Notes under the pieces: model-generated
The model's input: only the letters and a program-made list of their open reading frames with translations
The model's database searches: none
Told to the model about the DNA's origin: nothing
From: Anthoceros angustus
Taxonomy: Eukaryota; Streptophyta; Anthocerotopsida; Anthocerotales; Anthocerotaceae
Reading direction: 5' to 3'
Length of the DNA stretch: 64,000 bases
Assembly (NCBI GenBank): GCA_010909165.1
Contig: MU008177.1
Span: forward strand, 558,001-622,000
Shown: positions 55,876-64,000 of the stretch, piece after piece
How the letters are laid out: each line of letters starts with the position of its first letter
How positions within the stretch are numbered: position 1 is the first letter of the stretch
Made by a program: the position numbers and the translations under genes

Positions 55876-58631
55876 TCACGGTCGACCCTTACAACTGCAA
55901 CAACCCGCGGCGAATCGATGGACACGGTACCCGTCCCTTACAACGATGTCTCTCTGTTCAAGCCTAGACATGATCTCCGTGGAACTGTGGCAGTCGCTGC
56001 ACATGCGAAGATTCTTCGTTACCATCAGAGGTGTCCCACTCGGAGTGTTCAAGAGACCAAACGCCAAAGCTAGCTTCTCAGCATGCCCACAAAGCGCATT
56101 TTCCTTTTCCTTCTCACACAGTGGCTTCAGCACCAGCTTTGTGTCAGGTACGTGGCCTCCTTCCTGCTTCACACGTGCATTCGTGCTCTCTACCTTAAGC
56201 GCAATATCCTCTCTCCTTTCTCCCACCAGAAATCTATGTACCTGCTTATTCACCTCGATGGTCGCCACTGCTGGTAACTTGTTAGCTCCTGCTATCCTTC
56301 TCTGTGTTTCAATCCTGTCTACATCGCTCCACCTGCCTGCATCTGCATAGGCATTGGCCATGAGCAAATATGCAGGCCCCTCCTGGGGGTCCAGCCTAAC
56401 AATGCTTTCAAAACACCACATCGCCCTCTCTATATCCCCGTGACTTTTGCAGGCATTCAACAAAGACGTCAAGACCACAACGTTACTTTGGCCCTCACAT
56501 GACAGTAGCATGTTCTCAGCCTCGTCTAAATGGCCCGCACGCCCTAGAAGATCAATCATGCAGGTGTAATGCTCAATAGTAGGTTTGATGCCATGCTGTT
56601 CAGCCATGGAATCAAAGTGCTTGCGGCCCTCGTGGACCAGTCCCTCATGACTGCATGCTACTAAAAGGCAAGTAAAAGCAGCACCATCAGGCTGAATGCC
56701 TGCAACCAACATGTCGTCAAAACACGCTAGTGCCTTGTGACCTTGATCACAAGCACCATAGCCAGATATCAGGGCGGTCCATGTCACCACATCCTTCGCA
56801 GCCATGCTGTCAAAAACCTGGCGTGCATCTTCCAGTTCACCACATTTTGCGTACATGTCCACCAGGCAGTTGCCCAACACCAGGTTATCCAGCAGTCCTC
56901 TTTCAACAATCTGTGAGTGCAGCTGCCTGCCCTTCTGTAGGGCACCAGTGCTTGCACAGGCCTTCAGCAGGCAAGCCAAAGTGACATGGTTAACCAAAAT
57001 CAGCGCCTCCTCCTCCATTTGTCCATACAGAACAAGTGCCTCCTGTCCGAGCCTTGCTCATACCCAGCAATCAGGGCATTCCATGTCACCACATTCTTTG
57101 TGCCATGCTGTCAAAAACCTGGCGTGCATCTTCCAGTTCACCACATTTTGCATACCCAGATATCAGGGCATTCCATGTCACCACAGCATCTTCCAGTTCA
57201 CCACATTTTGCATACATGTCCACCAGGCAGTTGCCACTCATCCAGCAGACCCCTTTCGACAATCTGTGAGTGCAGCTGTCTGCCCCACTGTAAGGCACCA
57301 GTGCTTGCACAGGCCTTCAGAAGGCAAGCAAAAGTAACATGGTTAGCCAAAATCAGGCCCCCCTGCTCCATTTGTCCATACACAACAAGCACCTCATGTG
57401 CGAGCCCTTGCTGTGTATACCCAGCAATCAGGGCATTCCAGGTCACCACATCCTTTGTGGCCAAGCTTTCAAAAACGCGGCGGGCATCTTCCAGTTCACC
57501 ACATTTTGCATACATGTCCACCAGGCAGTTTCCCACCACTACGTTATCCAGCAGTCCTCTTTCGACTATCAGTGAGTGCAGCTGCCTGCCCTTCTGTAAG
57601 GCACCAGTGCTGGCACAAGCCTTCAGAAGGCAAGCAAAACTAAAGTCATTAGCCAAAAGTAGGCCCTCCCGCTCCATTTGTTCGTACACGACAAACGCCT
57701 CATGTCCAAGTCCTTGCTGGGCATACCCAGCTATCAGGGCATTCCATGTCACCACGTTCTTTGTGGGCATGCTGTCAAACACCTTACGTGCATCTCCCAA
57801 TTGGCCACATTTTGCATACATGTCCACCAGGCAGGTGCCAACAAACAAGTCAGGAGGAATGCCACTGTGCAACACATCACAGTGCACATTTCTGCCAGAT
57901 CCCAAGTCGGCAGCAAATGCACAAGCTTGAAGGACAGCTACAAAGACGTGAGCATCCGCCTTCACTCCTGACCTACGCATCTCAAGGTACAGTTGTATGG
58001 CCTCATTTGGTTTCCCATGCTTAGCATGCGCAGAAATTATGGAAGACCACATGAAGGCATCTGGTTTGCCTACCCTGGTGAACACATCCATGGCCTCCTG
58101 TAGCCTACCCCCAAATGCATACATGCGCAAGATATGATTCCCCAAGTATGTATCCGACTCGTACCCGAGTTTGACAGTGAGGTCATGAACTCGGCGCCCC
58201 AAAACCAGATCCCTCTTAGCTGCACAGAGTTTTAGCACAGTATAAACCAGAGACTGAGAAATAGCTGAGTCTGTCTGCGCTAGAGATTCCAGGGCTCTAA
58301 CGGCCTCAGGAAGCTTCCCTTGCTGGCATAACGTGCTCACGGTTACAGCCGTAACCACGCCCATTTCCGATCCTGCACGCCTGCCAGGTTCAGGCTTATC
58401 CGAGAGCTGGACTTGGAAGGAGGCACCATGACCCATCTGCATATCCAAGGAGACGAGCTGTTCATCAACCCAAGCTGGCTTAAGCATGTTATTTAACCAC
58501 AGCACCTCGCCGGACCCCTTACGCCGGAAGTCAGGCGAACGGGAGCTCTTCTTCTCTCGTCTGTTGTCCCACCACATGGTAGGTCCAGAAAAATTGTTGC
58601 CACAAGTGCTCCTGTTCCTGGCGACGACCAT
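55876..58631 (-). CDS. PLS-type PPR protein with variant (KP-like, GRP-ending) DYW domain
   Basis: Two long frames, 58631-57198 and 57018-55876, with a region of small frame breaks at 57018-57250 in otherwise continuous PPR sequence. Start at the ATG at 58631. About ten PPR motifs (for example NVVTWNALIAGYAQQGLGHE) precede the extension motifs (GLVHEGRKHFDSM, YTCMIDLLGRAG, VVVLTSLLNACKSHGDIERA). The usual PG box is replaced by LPAVATIEVNKQVHRF. The deaminase carries GHAEKLALAFGLLNTPSGTP and MCSDCHSSTE, then HRFAAGCCSCKGRP instead of CSCGDYW. The zinc and HxE residues are kept. DYW domains edit organellar RNA; the KP-like class is associated with U-to-C editing. No introns. The frame breaks make it a pseudogene or point to sequence errors. 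Confidence 0.88.
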
Positions 58632-59057
58632 CGCTGCTGGAAAAGCCGTTCCAACCCACACATTTTCTCGGAAGTGCAAGTGCTGGGCTCCGAGTCCTTA
58701 TACTGCTGCACCTGGAGGCTTTGTTTGCCAGGGGTCGACTCCCTAAGATGAGGTGAGCAGGAGCTTCTGGTAGAATACCTATACACACAGCAAGTGCACT
58801 TTGTTGGGTCCACAACGGGTCCGGTTGCCATACTGTTGCCATCGTTCAGGGTGCGGTGTCGGAAGATGAGTCCAAAACAGCGGACTATGGCAGTATAGCT
58901 AGGCGATCCATTAGGCAGGGGCGATTGGGTAGTTTGGAGGTAGGTGCATGGACAGGCATGCAAAACCAGGCCAGGCCAGGCCGGGCCAGGCCCCCTGAAC
59001 GCGCGCGACCCTTCAACTCGAAAGTTGCGAAACTTGAGAGGAGGAGCGCGCAACAAA

Positions 59058-60180
59058 AGCTCTTGGTGTTGACCATGCCATGCTTGAGGTGCGGGCATCA
59101 CGTAACCCATCTGGGTAGAGGCAGAAAAATGAGCGCTTCGGGAACGTGGGGATGACTCAACATTAGCGTGCGTCCCACCCAAGAGAAGCCTGCCGACTTC
59201 TACTACATAGCTAGCGATAATCGGGAGTTGCTGCAATTCAACAATGCTGCAGCAGGCCAGCATGGTCCATGTCATGTCATTTGGGGCTCGTGTGAACGTG
59301 CAGGTCATCTTTGAATCACCAATGGGTATGGGCGGGCCCTATGCAAACTGCAAATCCAAACCAACTACCTGTAGCTAGGTATGTACTCAAGTGTGTGACG
59401 CAGGATCCTGCCTTTGAGATGTGGAGAATAGTCACATCCAGTTCGCGTGTTGCAAGAATAGATGGCATTCCGGTCTCTGGAGTAGGCGGAGTGCTGACTT
59501 GATGACGTCGGTAGGCCTTCTCGTAAGCTCTGGAATCCTCTCGTCTCCTGCATTCATCAAGGATGGGGGTGTCCACTTCATAGCAGGCCTCCGACTTCGA
59601 CTCCGATTGCTAAGATCGAGTAGCAGTCGCCTCCTGCCTGCTTCAGCCGAGCATTCGTGCTCTCTACCTTAAACCCAACATCCTCTCTCCTTTCTCCCAC
59701 TAGAAATTTATAGACCTCCTTATTCCATTAGCCCTGCCATTCATGAAGCGGTTCAACTGGTTTGCGAACTTAGGTGACATCTTGGTGTTGACCATGCCAT
59801 GCTTGAGGTGCGGGCATCACGTAACCCATCTGGGTAGAGGCAGAAAAATGAGCGCTTCAGAACGTGGGGATGACTCAACATTAGCGTGCGTCCCACCCAA
59901 GAGAAGCATGCACAAATGCGATAATCGAGTTGCTGCAATTCAACAATGCTGCAGCAGGCCAGCATGGTCCATGTCATTCATTTGGGGCTCGTGTGAACTG
60001 CAGGTCATCTTTGAATCACCAATGGTGCACCCCTTACCAAACTGCAAATCCAAACCAACTACCTGTAGCTAGGTATGTACTCAAGTGTGTGACGCAGGAT
60101 CCTGCCTTTGAGATGTGGAGAATAGTCACATCCAGTTCGCGTGTTCAGAGGTGATTCCACTCTGGAGTAGGCGGAGTGCT
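59058..60180. repeat. Tandem duplication, about 720 bp offset
   Basis: 59058-59475 recurs at 59780-60165 (tgttgaccatgccatgcttg at each start) with small indels. Between and after them the block agaaatttatagacctcctt recurs at about 59700, 60230 and 60350, remnants of the PPR C-terminal region (compare 56220). Antisense frames here are not genes. Confidence 0.8.
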
Positions 60181-60419
60181 GACTTGAGACAAACGGTGCT
60201 TCTCAGCTACCTCTCTCCTTTCTCCCACCAGAAATTTATAGACCTCCTTATTCCATTAGCCCTGCCATTCTCAAGTCAATCCTGTCCACATCAGCCCACC
60301 TGCCTGCTTCCACGTTTCGTGCTCTCTACCTCCATCCTCTCCTTTCTCCCACTAGAAATTTATAGACCTCCTTATTCCATTAGCCCTGCCATTCTCAAGT
60401 CCAATCCTGTCCACATCAG

Positions 60420-62375
60420 CCCACCTGCCTGCATCCGCGTAGGAATTGGCCATCAGCACATAAACAGACGACCTATGAGGCTCCAGCCTGACAATGCTTT
60501 CTAAACACACCACACCGCCCCCTCTACATCCCCGTGAATTCTGCAGGCATTCAACAAAGACGTCAAGCCCACAACATTACTTTGGCCCTCACATGATAAC
60601 AGCATCTTCTCTGCCTTATCTAAATAGCCAGCACGCCCAACAAGATCAATCATGCAGGTGTAATGCTCAATAATAGGTTTGATGTCACGCTGTTCAGCCA
60701 TGGAATCAAAGTGTTTGCGACCCTCGTGAACCAGTCCCGCTACTAGAACGCAAGTAAAAAGTAGCATCATCAGGCTGAACACCGGCACCTAACATCTCCT
60801 CAAAACAAGCTAGTGCCTTGTGACCTTCATCACAAGCACCATACCCAGCACTCCGGACATTCCATGTCACCACATCCTTTGCAGCCATGCTGTCAAAAAC
60901 CTGGCGTGCATCTTCTAGTTCGCCACATAACGCATACATGTCCACCAGGCAGTTGCATGCCCTTCTGTTAGGTACCAGTGCTTCCACACGCCTTCAGAAG
61001 GCAGGCAAAAGTAACATGATTAGCCAACATAAGGCCCGCCCCCTCCATTTGTCCATACACAACAAGCGCCTCATGGCCGAGTCCTTGCTGTGCATACCCA
61101 GCGATCAGCGCTGTCCATGTCACCACATCCTTTGTAGCCAAGCTGTCAAAAACGTGACGAGCATCTTCCAGTTCACCACATTTCTGCATACATGTCCACA
61201 AGGCAGGTGCCCACAAGGCAGGTGCCCACAAGGCAGGTGCACACCACTACGTCATCCAGCATTCCTCTTTCGAAAATCTGTGAGTGCAGCTGCCTGCCCT
61301 TCTGTAAGGCGCCACTGCTCGCACAGGCCTTCAGAAGGCAACCAAAAGTAACATGGTCAGCCAAAATGAGGCCCTCCTGCTGAATTTGTCCATACAGAAC
61401 AAGCGGCTCATGACCCAGCTCTTCCTGGGCATACCCAGCTATCAGGGCATTCCATGTCACCACACTCTTTGTCTCCATGCTGTCAAATACCTGGCGTGCA
61501 TCTTCCAGTTCACCACATTTTGCATACTCAGCAATCAGCCCCGTCCATACCACCACATCCTTCGTGGCCATGCTATCAAAAACCTGGCGTGCATTGGCCA
61601 TTACGCCACATTCTGCATACAAGTCCACCAGGCAATTGCCAACAAACAAGCTGGTAGCAATGCCCCTCTGCACCACATCACAGTGCACTTTCCTGCCAGA
61701 TTTCAAGTCGGCAGCAAATGCACAAGCTTCGAAAGGCAGCTACAAATAAAGTCGTGAGCATCCGCCGTTACTCCTGACCTAAGCATCTCATGGTAAAGTT
61801 GTAGGGCCTCATTATGTCTCCCATGCTTAGCGCCTGCGGGGATTATGGAAGAGCACATGATGGCATCCGGTTTCCCCACTCTGGTGAGAACATCCATGGC
61901 CTCCTATAGCCTACCTCCACATGCATACATGCGCAAAAATATGGTTCCCCAAGTATGGATTCGACTCGTACCCAAGTTTGACACTGAGATCCTGAACTCG
62001 TCGCCCCACAACCAAATCCTTCGTACCTAGACACAGTTTGAGCACAGTGTAAAACAGAGACTGGGAAATGGCAAAGTCTGTCCGCGCCAGAGATTCCAGG
62101 GCTCCAACGGCCAATCCTTCACGCCTTATCGGGAGAGCTCCTCCAGGAAGGAGAGGGAGCAATACCCATATGCAAATCCAAGGAGAGCAGCTGCTCATCA
62201 GCCCAAGCTGGCTTCATCATGTTGTTTAACCACAGGACCTCGCCCGACCCCCTTACGCCGGACATCTGGCAAACGGGAGCTCTTCTTATCTCGTCTGTAG
62301 TCCCACCACATGGTAGCTTCCAGAAAACATTGTTGCCACAAGTCAAGCGCTCCTGCTCCTCCTGGCAACGACCAT
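60420..62375 (-). pseudogene. PPR protein, heavily frameshifted copy
   Basis: Minus strand. Start-like ATG near 62375, then pieces matching the 55876-58631 gene in order: PAWADEQLLSLDL, VGALESLARTDFAISQ, VKLGYESNPYLGN, MDVLTRVGKPDAIM, SGRKVHCDVVQRGIATSL, DARQVFDSMATKDVV, HVTFACLLKACGSTG, EHYTCMIDLVGRAGYLDKAE. At least seven frame changes. It ends around AGRWADVD-like codons at about 60430, without KPA box or deaminase. A short perfect repeat of gtgcccacaaggcag at 61198-61240 adds three VGTCL units. Confidence 0.88.
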
Positions 62376-62699
62376 GGCTGGAAACCCTAAACCCAACCAC
62401 ACTTTTCCTCGGAAGTGGAAGTGCTGGACGGCTTAAGCTGCTGGACCTAGAGGCTTCATGGTTTGCGAAGGGGTGACTCCCCGAGATGAGGTGAGCGTGA
62501 GCTCCTGATAGAATCCCTGTAGCGGGAGCGACGGAAAACTAATTCAAGTTCCCGTCGACCTAATTGTCGTGGCAAATCCCGTGGCGATACTGCTCGCCCT
62601 TGGTTCGTTTCAGTTGAGAATGAGAGCGGAGAGAGCGCTCTGCTCAAAGCAGGGCACGCGGTAAGAGATGAAAGATTGAAGGCTGGGGAGGATGCACGT

Positions 62700-63556
62700 A
62701 TGCTGATCGTGCTCCAGTGATGGATGAGGTTGCAGCGCATTGTCCTTTTGCAGTTCAGAGGCCTGGTGGAGGGAAATTTTCTTTCAATGACTTGGAATGG
62801 CAGCAATCCTCATACAAGCATCCATCTTGTCCTGGCCAAGACAAACAACGACAGCTAGCTTACATCCCTTGGACCAGAGTGCAGGATTTCATAGAGGGCA
62901 TGAACGCATTGCCCACATTTACAAAGATGGCCAGTAATTGCTCAAGTAACTTTATACGAAACTATGCACGTGGATGTTTTTGGAAGAGTGTGTCATGGCC
63001 CGGAGTACGTAGGCATGCCAAGAGATGTTTCTGGAAGAGTGTGTCATGGCCCGGAGTACGTAGGCATGCCAAGAGATGTCAAGGCTCCTCACTTGAGTGC
63101 TGACAAGAAGGCACGGGTGAAACATGGTTAATGGCTCTGTGCACGTACACATCTTACACATCGTGCTTGGCTCCGTAATCTTATTAAGAAAGTCCAAAAC
63201 AAGGTAGACAAGGAAGCCATATAGCAGGAATTAGGTGAACTGATGTACGTGAAGGGCTTCAGCACATTAATTCGAGATACAATTCGGGAGGGTAAGCAGT
63301 TGCTATTTTCCTTCTATGCCAAGTGGGAGAAACGACAACCCGCGTTCATGGGCTATTTCAGAACAACTTGGGTGCACGACTAGGTTAGTCCATATCTCCA
63401 TCCTTGTATTCTCCCTTTTCAAGCTTGTGCACATACACATCTTCACAAGGCCTATTTTGATTGCAGGCATGTTCATAAAAAATGTCCGCATGCTTCCGCA
63501 TGCAGGGCAAGACTATGCCTCTGCTATAGAGGCATGGCATCAGTTTTTTAAGTAGA
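62700..63556 (+). pseudogene. Broken transposase-like gene (MULE/SWIM type suspected)
   Basis: A frame from 62717 reads DEVAAHCPFAVQ, FSFNDLEWQQSSYKHPSCP and LAYIPWTRVQDFIEG. After stops and frame changes, related text continues: KAPHLSADKKARVKHG near 63080-63125, IKKVQNKVDKEAI near 63185-63220, GKQLLFSFYAKWEKRQPAFM near 63293, and HAGQDYASAIEAWHQFFK at 63500-63553. The last part resembles the end of the transposase core of Mutator-like elements. I am not certain of the family. A 51-bp tandem duplication at 62978-63079 adds FWKSVSWPGVRRHAKRC a second time. Confidence 0.4.
62978..63079. repeat. 51-bp perfect-type tandem duplication
   Basis: ggaagagtgtgtcatggccc occurs at about 62980 and about 63031, each followed by cggagtacgtaggcatgcca. 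The unit is a multiple of three, so it doubles a 17-residue piece in frame. Confidence 0.9.
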
Positions 63557-63756
63557 AACTTAGTCTTACAAGGGCATCTCTTGCTGGCAGATGAGTAGAC
63601 TGGCTGTTACATCAATTGTGCTTCGTAATTGCATCCCATTATTGGTATGTGAACCATTGCAAAGAAGGAGATGTAGACTGTGGGCTCTCCCCTTGGATAG
63701 GTAATAAGCTAGGTTTTTGTTTTTTTCGTAAGTGTGGAGTGGAAAATAAGGCGAAA

Positions 63757-63915
63757 AGGGAGAAATAAGGCCGGAGTAACCTCGGTCTGCACTCCGGAGT
63801 AGACAGAGAGACTCCGGACCGCACTCCAGAGCGGCTATGGACGGCACTCCGGAGCGGTTACGGACCGCACTCCGGAGGAAACCGCGGTAAGTCCGGACTG
63901 CACTCCGGAGTAAGT
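63757..63915. repeat. Palindromic minisatellite, actccggagt type
   Basis: Five or more copies of gcactccggag(t/c)-like 10-bp palindromes, spaced by tacggacc-type linkers of about 20 bp. In the minus frame they translate as LRSAVR(T/N)YRG repeats. Same design as the accrcggt clusters at the left end but a different core. Confidence 0.8.
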
Positions 63916-64000
63916 TGTGATAAGTACGCCAGGAAAGGTAACTTTGGAACGGGGGGCGTATTTTGGCAAGGGGTGCCACGTGGACGGTGTTGAGAGGCGG

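Noticed and set aside
56986-57930. 314-residue plus-strand frame
   Set aside because: Antisense of the PPR repeats; its own repetition mirrors the PPR units.
58632-59308. Long minus-strand frame upstream of the PPR start
   Set aside because: Frame runs through the duplicated 59.1-59.5 kb block with no PPR or targeting features; ATG at 58631 is preferred.
1-64000. tRNA genes
   Set aside because: A scan for GTTCRANNC loops with flanking stems gave no convincing cloverleaf; a covariance-model search would settle this.

Overview
The window is nuclear DNA of a land plant with a compact genome. Evidence: conserved plant genes with introns mostly 55-150 bp long, plant Ty1/copia and Ty3/gypsy debris, an oleosin, a chloroplast-type CLC channel, and a family of PLS-type PPR proteins. 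The PPR proteins carry a variant DYW deaminase domain: a KPAxA-type motif replaces the usual PG box and the chain ends GRP. That variant class is known from hornworts, lycophytes and ferns. With the short introns this suggests a lycophyte (Selaginella-like) or a hornwort; the sequence alone does not settle which. Layout: 1-3.75 kb is repeat-rich and holds minisatellites built on short palindromes plus a frameshifted coiled-coil reading frame. 3.75-15.46 kb is a tandem array of broken papain-type cysteine protease genes, each full unit followed by a second short gene of unknown family. 15.5-21.1 kb holds a small lipid-transfer protein, an oleosin (minus strand), and a cluster of at least five box C/D snoRNAs whose guides match 18S and 25S rRNA. 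21.3-32.8 kb is the gene-dense core: COP9 signalosome subunit 7, a UBP3/4-type ubiquitin protease, an unknown repeat-bearing single-exon gene and a CLC chloride channel. 34.0-36.8 kb holds a fragment of the helicase gene directly upstream of an intact ATG12 gene, and a 1-kb tandem duplication that copies the last two ATG12 exons. 37.0-39.4 kb is retrotransposon debris. 41.1-45.3 kb is a complete SEN1-like RNA/DNA helicase. 45.3-48.8 kb holds dispersed repeats, a hairpin and possible exons of an unidentified gene. 48.8-62.5 kb is a PPR-rich district: five copies or pieces in both orientations, with an AT-rich neprosin-type glutamic peptidase gene lying between two of the repeats. 62.7-64.0 kb has a broken transposase-like gene and a palindrome-based minisatellite. 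Functional links are limited: CSN7 and UBP3/4 both act in the ubiquitin system, ATG12 in autophagy, and the snoRNA cluster and helicase in RNA metabolism, but nothing indicates co-transcription beyond the snoRNA cluster. The most notable items are the polycistron-like snoRNA cluster, the variant DYW proteins, the protease array whose copies differ mainly at a fixed set of short indel sites, the palindromic minisatellites, and the unknown gene at 26951-28429. All exon borders are read by eye from splice signals, reading frame and family similarity recalled from memory; no search was run.
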